A stretch of 14,990 nt of DNA, taken from the NCBI GenBank assembly GCA_037074765.1, contig JBAMDO010000473.1:1-14990 (forward strand), in the 5' to 3' direction. The stretch is from Mansonella perstans. Lineage: Eukaryota; Nematoda; Chromadorea; Rhabditida; Onchocercidae. This document shows positions 1-8,620 of this stretch, one piece after another (the stretch's first letter is position 1; each line of letters opens with the position of its first letter). A program made the translations under genes and the position numbers. The notes under the pieces were generated by a model, which saw nothing but the letters and a program-made list of their open reading frames with translations, ran no database searches and was not told where the DNA came from.

Positions 1-511
1 TTTTTTAGTATTAAAAGCATTATTATTATAAGTTTTGAAAAGCGAAGGCAAAATGAAAAAAATGAAATGAATGAAAATGACAACTTTTGAAATTTTGTTT
101 TAATTTAACATTATTAATTTAGATATCAAAAAAAAAAACCGTTACGAATTCAATTTTGGAAATTTTATTTCTATCGTGAAATTCTTTCCTGTTCACTTAT
201 TTGAACGTATCAACAACAACAAACAGTTGGCTATTTAATATTAACTGCAAATTAATTCAAATTTCTGCTCTAGTCACTAATCACTTTTGGAGGAAACGGG
301 TTTTATTCGCACTGAGTGCATTCTGTTGTTTTCTGTTTCAATTGAAATTTTGAAAGACCTTGTTGAAGAAAAAAATTTTTTTCAAACAAGGCTATTTTTT
401 AACTGCTATCATCAATTAAATTTTCTCTTTTTACTACTGTAAAAAAAATAAATAAACAAACAAAAAAAAAGAAGAAAAAAAGAGAAAAAAGAAAAGAAAG
501 CCTTTTTGCAA
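1..511 (+). promoter_or_regulatory. Upstream region and probable 5' leader of the MGN exon
   Basis: This stretch precedes the only well-supported exon. The last ATG upstream is at 77-79, and none occurs again until the start codon at 512, a gap of 432 bases. With this base composition about six or seven ATGs would be expected, so much of 80-511 is probably transcribed leader. A TATTTAA element lies at 232-238 and an initiator-like TCACTAA at 274-280, but their spacing (about 43 bases) is longer than usual and I do not call a start site. GCACT-G-AGTGC at 309-319 is a short palindrome. The last 75 bases are A-rich. No TTTCAG trans-splice acceptor is visible close to the ATG, so spliced-leader addition is not supported. 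How far the promoter extends is inference. Confidence 0.4.
358..391 (+). other. Stem-loop in the 5' leader
   Basis: CCTTGTT at 358-364 pairs with AACAAGG at 385-391. Beyond a one-base bulge the stem continues with G-C, A-T, A-T and G.T pairs and then the A7/T7 core, giving a hairpin of roughly 14 pairs. A T6 run follows at 395-400. It lies 120 bases before the start codon inside the ATG-free leader, so in RNA it would be a 5' UTR structure. The pairing is read directly from the sequence. Any regulatory role is inference. Confidence 0.55.
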
Positions 512-617
512 ATGGGCAATTCAGTTACCGCTAACCAATCGAAAAGTTTAAGAACATCATCTCGTCGAATCAAGCAACCAAATACTGTAGCAAATGCAAC
601 TCCTCATTATCATAAAG
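512..617 (+). CDS. First coding exon of an unidentified, probably N-myristoylated protein (partial)
   Basis: The exon encodes 35 complete residues plus the first base of codon 36 (phase 1). It starts MGNSVTANQSKS, continues through a basic Ser/Arg-rich stretch (LRTSSRRIKQP, residues 13-23) and ends with HYHK. Residues 2-7 (G-N-S-V-T-A) match the N-myristoylation pattern: Gly after Met, a small residue at position 6, no Pro at 7. The basic cluster K11, R14, R18, R19, K21 could help membrane binding, and S17 has Arg at -3, a basophilic-kinase-like site. The start at 512 is the only ATG for 430 bases and has G at +4. The exon is about 38% G+C against about 20% around it and is not low-complexity. 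Reading on without splicing meets TAG at 620-622, and the base after 617 opens a GTTAGT donor, so a spliced exon is far likelier than a 36-residue ORF. The family is not recognised. Membrane localisation is inferred from the motif only. Confidence 0.72.
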
Positions 618-623
618 GTTAGT
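618..623 (+). other. Splice donor (5' splice site) of exon 1
   Basis: The boundary reads AAAG|GTTAGT, matching the consensus AG|GTRAGT except for T at +3, a common variant in AT-rich invertebrate genomes. It leaves a phase-1 exon and removes the in-frame TAG at 620-622. A second GT at 625 lies after that stop and is less likely. Confidence 0.65.
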
Positions 624-1250
624 GGTAATTATTATTATTTTTTTTTAGTTGATTGTTTGACAAATTAATTAATTAATTTATTCATTCAAAAAATATATCC
701 CTAATATTTTACACTATTTTTCATTTATCTTAGTTAATTAATTGATAATTACAACTTCTTGGTGATTTATGCTTTATTTTTTTCTTTTTTCGTTTAACTA
801 ATATATTTATTTGATTTATTTAACGAATGTAACTTTTGGATGAACTTTTAATATGCAATTGTTAAAAGTATTTGTGAAGATAACTAATAATAATTGATGA
901 AATAATTACTCATTCTCAATAACCATCTTTATTTACACATTTAATTAATTGTTACTTTAAATTATAATCACTACGTTCTGCATTTGTATGTTGTGAAGTG
1001 TGTGTAATTGTGTTGCATGCATAATAATAATACACAGTAATATTTTAACATTATATACTGTCAATGTTCAGTATTTTTCACATCAATTTTAATGAATAAA
1101 TTAAGGAAAAAAAATTCAAGGCTAAATTTTAAATAAATTAATTTTAAATGAAATATGGAAATTATTTTTTATCATATCACTTTTTTTTGTTTTTTTGTTT
1201 TCAGTAATTTTTCGTAATATCAGAAGTTTATTGCAAAATTTTGATTACTC

Positions 1251-1326
1251 TCTTATTGAACTAGCAAAATGATTTCTGAAACTGAAATTCTTATTAAACT
1301 AGCAAAATGATATTTGAAATTGAAAA
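1251..1326 (+). repeat. Tandem duplication, two copies of a 38-bp unit
   Basis: Positions 1251-1288 and 1289-1326 are adjacent copies matching at 33 of 38 bases. The shared core is ACTAGCAAAATGAT, with tails ending in GAAACTGAAAT and GAAATTGAAAA. The copies abut exactly, as expected of a local tandem duplication that has since diverged. No coding role is visible. Confidence 0.9.
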
Positions 1327-2999
1327 ATTGATTAGTTAAAAAAAAAAAAAAGTTCAATAGGCGAAATGTTCAATGCGAACAGTTGTGTGTTGCTAGCAAA
1401 TAAATAATGATCAGTAAGAATGATTTATCAATGAATCAAAAAGCGAAAAAGTTTGCTTTGCAAGTTTTGTTTTTGTGAAATTTTCATTGCTTAGTAAAAT
1501 CCATAAAATTAAAATTAAAGAGACCTTTATTTTCATTTTTTGATTTCAATTGCTTATTACTTTTCTATTAAGCAGTAATTAATTACTAATATAATTATTT
1601 CCTATTTAAAATTGGGTTTATTTTTTCATTTGATAACAATTTCAATTTCAAATAATTTTGTTCATTTTACTAATTGAATTAAATAAAAAAAAATGAAAGA
1701 AAAAGTTGATAGGTATTAACAAGCAAATTTAGTGTAATTTCATTTTGTAAAAATTCCCCCATTTTCAAAAGTATTTCGCATTTTACACAATTGATAACGA
1801 TGATTGTTGCATTTAAGCCGCAACAAAACAACAATGAAATGTTGACATCTTTAAAATTAAATTATTTTACTTGAAAATTGTTAAAAATAACTTTTTATTT
1901 TGTTAAAAAAAAACTATTATAAATGCTAGAAATATTATGAAAACAAAATTTTAATTAATCATACTAGCTTTAATCAATTTTAATTTTCGAGCATTTGATT
2001 AATTAATTTAAATTTTCAGTCATTTAGTATTTGCAATTCAGATTTTATAAAAGATATTAACAAGCAATGAATACAACTGGAAATGAATTTTTTTTATTTG
2101 ATTTTATGTACAAAAAATTTTCTTTAATTAATTAATATAAAATCAAAAAAAAAAAATTGATTGTAAATTCTAGTGAAGAAGAAATAATTTGATTTTCTAA
2201 AACAGTAATCTAGAATAATTTAAAATTTCGTAAGGCATATTTATGTATTCTAGCAAAAGTAAAAATTCATAGGAAAAAATAAAAATTCAAATTAGGTACC
2301 AAATAAGAAAACAAAAAAGAAAAACAACCATCATAAATTGCACTAGCAAATTGGGGACATATTTTCATAGGCACATATAAGTTTAGTGACAAACAAAATA
2401 TTTTGGAAAATCCCATAAAGTATAGGAAGCTTTAAAAAAAATAATGGGAAAAATGTGCCACTAAATAATATATCTCATGCAAAACTATATTTAGCATTTA
2501 GCCTAGTCGTATTCAAAATAATGTTTTTTCCTTCTCAAATTTTTGCTTAAACATTTTTTTAAGCATCCAATCAATAATACATTATCCTATTATGCATTTA
2601 TTTTATTTGAAATAATGCTAACTTTTTCTCACTTTCTTTTTGACAACATTCACTTCATCTCTTCATTCTTTCTTTAAAAAGAAATTTAAAAAAAGAATTT
2701 TTTAAAAAATTTTTTTACCTGTTCTTCTACTTCATTTAATACATTCAATTTATTCTAATTTAAAATATAAATTTGCTTTTCTTCTTCTACTTTTTCTCTA
2801 AAATTTGTTTGGCTTTATTTTCTAGAAAACATTTGCTTATAATTGTTTATGTTAATTCTTTTTTTTTTTTTTTTTTTTTGTTCCATTAAAATAAAAAAAT
2901 TTTTTCTTCGCTACATCACTGAAACATAAATTATCATTTTTGCAAACAAAACAATTTTTAAAACGGAAACAAAAAAAAGCGAAAAAGAGCACCTTACAG

Positions 3000-3070
3000 A
3001 ATGCATCAATCAAAATGAGCCCAGGAAGAGTGATGGGAAAAAAACAAAAAAACCTATTGAAATTCTTTAA
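3000..3070 (+). CDS. Candidate second (terminal) exon of the MGN gene, hypothetical
   Basis: If 617 is joined to 3000 after the AG of CCTTACAG, the frame from exon 1 continues for 23 codons (ECINQNEPRKSDGKK, then a Lys-rich tail ending PIEIL) to TAA at 3068-3070. The product would be 58 residues, hydrophilic and basic like exon 1. In favour: 2983-3037 is about 43% G+C, the richest local patch outside exon 1. The reading is not low-complexity, the phase matches, and AATAAA motifs follow at 3110 and 3122. Against: the acceptor is preceded by purines rather than a pyrimidine tract, a 23-codon open frame is not rare by chance, and AATAAA is common in such DNA. A 95-codon open frame without a usable ATG crosses the same patch on the other strand. 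The true next exon could equally lie outside the window. Confidence 0.22.
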
Positions 3071-3640
3071 AAAAAAAAAAGAAAAAAAAAAGAGAAAATG
3101 AAACGAAAAAATAAAAAGTAGAATAAACTGTGAAATTTTTTAAAAAGTTCTTTAAGGATATTTTTTTATTAATAATTTTTTTTGAAAAGGAAAAATGAGA
3201 AAGAAAAAGATGAAGATTTTTTTTCCAAATTTTCTTTTTTTTTTTTTTTCTGTTAATTAAATGAACGATTAATTGAATGAATGAAAGCAGGTGATTTTTT
3301 CAAATCAATTTCATTTTGCAACTAACAAATTAGCTGTCATAATTTTACATTAATAACAATTGCTTAATATTTATTAACACTTTGTTCCTGAATAATCTGT
3401 CATTATGAAACGAATTTTAAATCATTCATTTTGATCAATTAGATCGATCAATTCATTCATCAATTTAAAATGATCTATGATAAATTAAAAATCAAAAATT
3501 ATTTTAATCATTCATCTTTTTGATTTAGTAAAAAAAAAAAAACGAATCCAATATAGTTAATAATTTCTATAAAAAAACAAAAAAAAAAAAATTTTTACAA
3601 AAAAATAAATAAAATCGAACAAAAAAAAACTTCCTTATCA
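3071..3640. other. AT-rich DNA without a gene; GATC near-palindrome inside
   Basis: A- and T-tracts dominate. The one ordered element is 3431-3451, where TTGATCAAT and ATCGATCAA form nine-base arms with one mismatch around TAG. The AATAAA motifs at 3110-3115 and 3122-3127, followed by CTGTGAAATTTTTT, could serve as a poly(A) signal only if the candidate exon at 3000-3070 is real. Confidence 0.5.
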
Positions 3641-3743
3641 TCTCTCTCTCTCTCTCTCGTGTCCCTCCTTTTTCCAAATTATTCCTCTCTCTAACTAAAT
3701 TATTTCTCTCTCTGTCTCATGTCTCTCCTTTTCCTAAATTATT
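3641..3743. repeat. CT microsatellite with a 60-bp imperfect duplication
   Basis: (TC)9 occupies 3641-3658. The following 24 bases, 3660-3683 (TGTCCCTCC, T-run, CCAAATTATT), recur at 3720-3743 with 21 of 24 identities, exactly 60 bases downstream, and CT-rich sequence precedes each copy. This looks like duplication of a CT-rich segment followed by divergence. Confidence 0.85.
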
Positions 3744-4832
3744 TTTTACTTCTCTTTCTTGGTCAAATAAATTTTTATTTCATTTCTTTTTTTTTTTTTG
3801 TAAAATTTTCGTATAAAAATAACCAAATTCCATTCTTCCTTTCCTTTTTTTTTACGTCTATTTGATATTTATAAAAACGAAAAAAGTGAAATTTCTTAAT
3901 TGACAAAAAAATTTAATTTTTTTGGTTGCTTTTTTTCTCTTTCTCATCATTTCATTTCATTAAAAAAAAAAAAAAAAAAAAAAAAAACAATGTAAAGGTA
4001 AAACGATGAATAAAATAAGGAGAGAAAGAAAAAAAAAAGTGGCTAATTAAATAATTTTTAATTCATCAATTGTCAAATTTTTCTTCCACTTTCTCTCCCT
4101 CCTTTTTTCTCTCTTCCTCTCATTTCTTGTTCTCTAATCAATGATAATAACTGATAAAGTGAAAATGAATGAAATATATTCTTCAATCTCCACAAAATTT
4201 TTTCCATTTATTATTTTTTTATTCCTTTTTTTTTCTTTTTTTCTTTTTCGCTGTTCAACAATCATTATTACTATCTTCTCTTCATTTTTATTATTTCATT
4301 TCGACACCAGTATTTAATTATTTCAGTTATTCATTTTAGTTTTTATTTGATTTCACATGTTAGCATCGTTGTCAACGAATATTTTATGGCTTTCTGCAAA
4401 ACAAAAAAAAAAAAAAATTGTCCCATATGAATTATTTCATTTCATATAAAAAATATTTGTTTTAAAATACTTTTTTTAAAAAATTTTCCTTTGTTATTTT
4501 ATATGCAGTGGAAATATAAGACAAAAATAAACTTTGAATTTATGTAAATTACTTTTAAATATTTTGCACAAATTTTTTAATTAAAACACAAATCGTATTT
4601 TTCTGCTTTTCAACGCCACTTGAAATTGTTTTTAATTGATGTTTAAATGTAAATAAATGGCAGACAGCTTATATTTTAATATTTTTGGATGTTTATTACA
4701 GCTTGAAAATGCTTATTTTTTTAGGAATAATAGCAAATAATTTTAGTAATGTTTTGCAGGAATGCTTGGAAAAAATTTTCTATAATGTTTAAAAGTAATT
4801 AAACAAAGAAAAAGAAAACACTAGCAGTTTTT
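3744..4832. other. Gene-free AT-rich DNA with a 26-base poly-A tract
   Basis: An uninterrupted A26 run lies at 3962-3987. It could be the tail of an old retroposed sequence, but I found no flanking duplication or recognisable body upstream. TCGTTG-T-CAACGA at 4366-4378 is a six-base palindrome. I see no exon, RNA gene or transposon core in this block. Confidence 0.5.
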
Positions 4833-4990
4833 ATTTTGAAATATAAAATATGAAAAACTCAAATATTTTGAAATATAAAATATGAAAAACAGATTTGAAA
4901 TGATTTTGAACAGTAGCAGTAATTTCAGCTCAAATATTTTAAAATATGAAAAATAAACGTGACACAAAAAATAACTGCTAATATTTGAGC
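4833..4990. repeat. Short direct repeats and an inverted repeat
   Basis: The 26 bases at 4833-4858 (ATTTTGAAATATAAAATATG then AAAAAC) recur exactly at 4865-4890, a period of 32. A third, shortened copy at about 4929-4953 keeps CTCAAATATTTT and AAAATATGAAAAA but lacks a central seven bases. The start of the third copy also forms an 11-base perfect inverted repeat with downstream sequence (GCTCAAATATT at 4928-4938, AATATTTGAGC at 4980-4990). Confidence 0.88.
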
Positions 4991-5480
4991 AGAAAAAAAA
5001 ATATTTGAATTGAAATTAATTCTTTAAAATAATTGAAAAAAGATAGAAATTTTGTTTTTTTTCTTTAGCAGTATTTTTCAAATGCATATGTATAACATTA
5101 ACAAATAGTTCAATTTTAGAAAAGGCAAAAAGAAGGAAAAAAAAATTTTTTCTCTCTTGTTTACTTTAGTACCAATACAGTTTGCATAACGGGAGTTTTA
5201 CCACTATCATTTTGTGCAAAATATTTACTTTAATAAGGCATGAGCATGTAAAAGAGGTGGAAAATAAAAATGAAACGAAGATTTTTGAAGTCACTATGAA
5301 TCAGTAATTTTATTTCTTCAAAATTTTATTACTGGAAATGATTTTGTTATTAATTTGCCTCCGCAACAGCTGCTATGATGTGTAAACAAAAAGTGCTTCA
5401 CTTTTTCAGTACCTTATTCGTTTTGAATTTTTTGGATGCTCAAATATGGAATGTATAATTAACGAAAATTAATTTGAACT
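4991..5480. other. Gene-free AT-rich stretch
   Basis: No supported gene. CTTTTTCAG at 5401-5409 is a good-looking splice acceptor. The phase-0 reading after it (beginning YLIRFEFFG) stays open for 20 codons, but that is the wrong phase for direct joining to exon 1. The only slightly GC-richer patch is around 5357-5400. Confidence 0.4.
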
Positions 5481-6005
5481 GAAATGTTGCATAGGAATTA
5501 ATTTGGAATGGTAATGTTGGGATAAAAATTTACTTGAAATTTGAAATACTTGAATAGATATGACTAGAGACTAAAACATTGTATTTGAAATCGATTTGAG
5601 AATTATCGACCAGAAATTCTTTTCTAAATGTAAAAATATAGTGGAAATTTATTTGGAATAGAATACTGAATAGAGATTAATTGGGGAAATGGAACGTTGA
5701 ATAAAAATTAATTTGGAATAGAATAATGGATGGTAATTTGAAATGGTGTACTAGATAATATTCTAAAATAGGGTTTTGAATGAAAGATAATTTTGCAGTG
5801 GGATACTGAATAGAAATTAATCTGAAATATTTGGAATAGAATACTGGATAACAATTTAGAATAGGACATTGAATGGAATTTGAAATTAATTTTAAATAGA
5901 ACATTGGATAGAAATTATTTTACAATATTGAATATTGATTAGAAGAAATTTATCTTAAAATTGGAATGTTGATTAAAAATTAATTTAGAATTGAATACTT
6001 TGTGA
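5481..6005 (+). repeat. Degenerate tandem array of a ~25-36 bp unit (direct arm)
   Basis: Variations of a core like GGAATAGAATACTGGATAGA followed by AATTAATTT recur about a dozen times from roughly 5640 to 6000, with two more decayed copies from about 5490 to 5560. Clear copies begin near 5652, 5713, 5797, 5832, 5857, 5893 and 5957. Spacing varies between about 25 and 36 bases, so it is an old, indel-rich minisatellite. The open frame on the minus strand across 5677-5904 results from the repeat lacking stops on that strand and is not a gene. Confidence 0.85.
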
Positions 6006-6194
6006 TTGTTTGAAATAGAAATAAAAATGATGCTATAGAATTATGAAATAAAAAATGCAAAGTTTCTGCACTGAAATATTAATGCATTTCAATTTAAATA
6101 CTTTCTTTCCCTTAACTTTCTTCTTTTTTTTTGTTATTCTATTTGTAAATTATTTAACGAGTGGTAGTGATTGGAAATTGATCTAGAATTGGAC

Positions 6195-6345
6195 TATATT
6201 TATAGTATCATTTCCAATTCAAATTATCCCCAAAATATTCGATTCGAGATTAATTTTTAGTATTTCAAATTAATTCTTCTATTCAATATTCTATTTCAAA
6301 TTTTACTATTTAGTACTCTATTCTAAATTACTATCCAATATTTTT
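6195..6345 (-). repeat. Inverted copy of the preceding degenerate array (inverted arm)
   Basis: Read on the minus strand, 6261-6345 gives ATATTGGATAGTAATTTAGA, then AATAGAGTACTAAATAG and GAAATAGAATATTGAATAGA. These are the same units as in 5640-6000 but in opposite orientation, with about three clear copies. A more decayed part extends back to about 6195. The roughly 190 bases between the arms (6006-6194) show no repeat units. The arms could fold into a long imperfect hairpin. This layout of short tandem repeats inside inverted arms resembles Foldback-type elements. That comparison is inference, and no transposase is present. Confidence 0.75.
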
Positions 6346-7315
6346 TCGAAAAAGTACGATAGTTAAAAAGAAACACGATAATTATTGCTACTGAAGTACT
6401 TTTTAATATTTATATTTGGCAATGAAAATGTCGATAACAATATTCAACGATAGGTAGTTGTAAATTGACATTTGTCCTATTCATCAGAATATGCATAATA
6501 TAGCATGTCACCAGGCTGCGATTTAGAAGCAACAATTTTTACTTCATGATAGCTTTAGCGTGAATTATAGACAAACTATAGGATTGGTATACGTGAAATA
6601 TAAGAATTGAAATTTTCAAATATTAAATAAACATTAATTAAATTAAAAAACGTTGTAATACGCAGCTGAAATTCAATAGCTTTTTTGATCTAAAGAATAT
6701 CACATTGACTATACTTGTGTTTTTTCATAAATATTAGGAACTAATTTTAATCACTGAATAAACATTAATTAAATTAAATAAATTGAAATCGAGTTTATAA
6801 TTAAAAATTTCATTATTTTAAGCAACTGATATATGGTTCGTTATTCTTTTGTTAGCAAAAAAAAAGATTAACACTTAAATAAATTTCATAGCTTTCCTAA
6901 TTTATCATTTTAAAAGTGTATTAGTTTTATTTAGATTTCAGTTATTAATTTCCTGATTTTTCCATTGAGAATTAATTATTTTGCTTTAAGAGCATTATTA
7001 CTTTTAAAATTTTGTTGAAAGAGTTTGCTTTCAAATAAAGTAACTAATTAGTATAAACCACTTTTTTCATTTGCAATTATAATTTAATATGTTTGCGATT
7101 GACTAAAATAAAAATCATATTTTGCATTTCGATTAAAAAACAAGCAAAGTTCGTTCGTCTTATTTTCAAGTGTTCAACTACATGGGTAAAAAGTTTGAAA
7201 TAGAAACGAAAAATGAGAAAGGAAATTGATTTAATTTAGAAGACAAGAAAAAAACAAAAATAAGGAATTAATATTTTTCTCATTTTATTATCATTACAAT
7301 ATTCAATATTAATAC
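6346..7315. other. Gene-free AT-rich DNA with a spaced 22-bp direct repeat
   Basis: The 22 bases AATAAACATTAATTAAATTAAA occur identically at 6626-6647 and 6757-6778, 131 bases apart. The sequence between them shows no gene or transposon feature. TAGATTTCAG ending at 6941 is acceptor-like, and the exon-1 phase stays open about 26 codons after it. This shows how often such frames arise here by chance. Confidence 0.6.
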
Positions 7316-7496
7316 ATATATACATATAGATCTTTATATATATATATATATATCTATTTTGCAGTATTCTATATCTAAATCTATATATATATTATATATA
7401 TATATATTTTTTTATGTATATATATATATGCATAAAATATCTATCTTGCAGTATTCTATATCTACATCTATATATATATAGATAGATAGATAGATA
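7316..7496. repeat. TA/GATA microsatellite with an 87-bp duplication
   Basis: (TA)n runs occur at about 7334-7352, 7382-7407 and 7418-7429, and (GATA)n at 7480-7494. The 41 bases from 7351 (TATCTATTTTGCAGTATTC and onward) recur from 7438 with about two differences, exactly 87 bases later. The region is therefore a tandem duplication of a block containing both unique sequence and microsatellite. Confidence 0.92.
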
Positions 7497-7808
7497 TTTA
7501 TTTCCTTATTTGTTATTCTCATTTTCGTTTATTTTTTTACTGAAAAAATTTCAGGCCAATTTGCCTGGTGCATTACTTTAAGTATTATATTATTTGCTAG
7601 GCTTATTATTTTTTTTTCACAAACTGATTTGTTCCGTTTACTGTTCCCTTCAAATTAAATTGAAAAATTTATGAGTTTTCTCCAATTTTTAAATTTTCGT
7701 TTTTTTAACACTACATTATTTATTGATAGGCGTCATTCTTCATTTCGCATTTTAATTTATCATAAATTTCAATTCATCAGTTTTAACATCGTTCACTGTG
7801 TTAATTTT
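7497..7808. other. Gene-free stretch with an acceptor-like open frame
   Basis: CTGAAA-AAA-TTTCAG at 7540-7554 is a hairpin ending in an acceptor-like TTTCAG. After it the exon-1 phase stays open for 34 full codons to TAA at 7656-7658 (GQFAWCITLS and onward, hydrophobic). I do not call it an exon: there is no pyrimidine tract and T-rich DNA gives such hydrophobic readings readily. Confidence 0.3.
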
Positions 7809-7840
7809 GCGCATGTTATGCGCTATTCAATTGTTGAATA
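7809..7840. repeat. Two abutting perfect hairpins with 3-base loops
   Basis: GCGCAT-GTT-ATGCGC at 7809-7823 is followed without a gap by TATTCAA-TTG-TTGAATA at 7824-7840. Both stems are perfect (6 and 7 pairs) and both loops have three bases. The first stem is GC-rich within very AT-rich surroundings. It could be a cruciform site or a protein-binding site. Function is unknown. Confidence 0.85.
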
Positions 7841-8588
7841 ACTATTTCATTTTTCTTTTTTTTTTTTAGTATTAAATTTAATTTTAAAAATATCTCCGAG
7901 AGAATATTGAATATTAAGCGATTTTTTTTTTTAATTTTAGGTTGTTAAATTACATTTTAATTTAATTTTAATGCATTCAAATGAAACTATTGCAAAAAAA
8001 GCACGTAAGGAAGAGTAAATTTGATGTGAATGAATATTTCAGTTTAATATAATTTCTTGATCAGTCAGTCTTTATCTAAAATTTCGCATTAGAAAAATTC
8101 TTTTTCATATTTTTTTTTACATTTTAAAAATTAAAATAAAATTTCTTTTTTAAAGAAATTTTTATTTAGTGCAAATTTTAGGAAAGACAAAAAAAAATTT
8201 TTTTTAAAATATATTTTTCAATTTTTTAAATTTTAAATCCTTATTTAACTTTTTTCTCTTCTCAAGTTCAAACAAATTTTGATGCGTTTTTTTTTTTTTT
8301 TAAATTTTTTTCAAAATAAAATAAAATTGAAAGCATTGTTGCTTCATAATGTTATTTCAGGAATGCTATCGTGAAATATCTTCCATGAGTTGAACAAAAG
8401 CACAAATGAAATATTAGCATAGAAGATATGTTAGGGATGGCACTTTTGGTCATTTTACGTTATAACAATAGATGCAAAAATTGGAATATTAAAATTTTGA
8501 ATATTTATTAAAAATTAATTTTTCATTTTTCATTCCGATAAAAATAAATCCAAAAAAAATATAACTATTTGCCAGGAAACAATTTTTT
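7841..8588. other. Gene-free AT-rich stretch
   Basis: Mostly A/T tracts, for example around 8195-8230 and 8288-8325. A TTATTTCAG ending at 8360 is acceptor-like but is followed by an early stop in the exon-1 phase. No RNA gene, transposon or conserved coding signal is visible. Confidence 0.45.
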
Positions 8589-8620
8589 ACTTTGATCTTT
8601 TCTGATCAAAGTTTTTTTTT
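8589..8620 (+). other. Perfect 9-bp hairpin followed by a T9 run
   Basis: ACTTTGATC (8589-8597) pairs perfectly with GATCAAAGT (8604-8612) around the loop TTTTCT, and T9 occupies 8612-8620. In a bacterium this would be read as an intrinsic terminator, and a T-run also ends RNA polymerase III transcripts. Neither a bacterial gene nor an RNA polymerase III gene is visible upstream, so only the structure is supported. Confidence 0.6.

Larger units (their letters stand above)
618..2999 (+). other. AT-rich intron-like DNA without a supported gene
   Basis: This block has homopolymer A/T runs, repeated TTAATTAATT motifs and many stops in all frames. It contains the 38-bp duplication at 1251-1326, a T21 run at 2859-2879 and several TTTTCAG-type sequences, for example ending at 1204 and 2019. 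From the acceptor at 1204 a phase-matched frame of 22 codons runs to a stop at 1270-1272. That length is unremarkable by chance, and the frame runs into the duplication. I interpret the block as intron 1, or the start of it. Confidence 0.5.

Noticed and set aside
1205..1272. Exon candidate after GTTTTCAG, phase-matched to exon 1, 22 codons
   Set aside because: Good acceptor, but that length is expected by chance and it ends inside the 38-bp tandem duplication. Kept only as an alternative.
3962..3987. A26 tract as the tail of a retroposed element
   Set aside because: No body with gene or SINE features and no flanking duplications seen.
5677..5904. 75-codon open frame, minus strand
   Set aside because: It lies inside the degenerate ~30-bp array and its Ile/Gln/Tyr-rich reading follows the repeat units.
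7555..7658. Exon candidate after ATTTCAG, phase-matched, about 35 codons
   Set aside because: Acceptor lies in a small hairpin without pyrimidine tract; hydrophobic reading typical of T-rich DNA. Similar chance frames occur after 6941.
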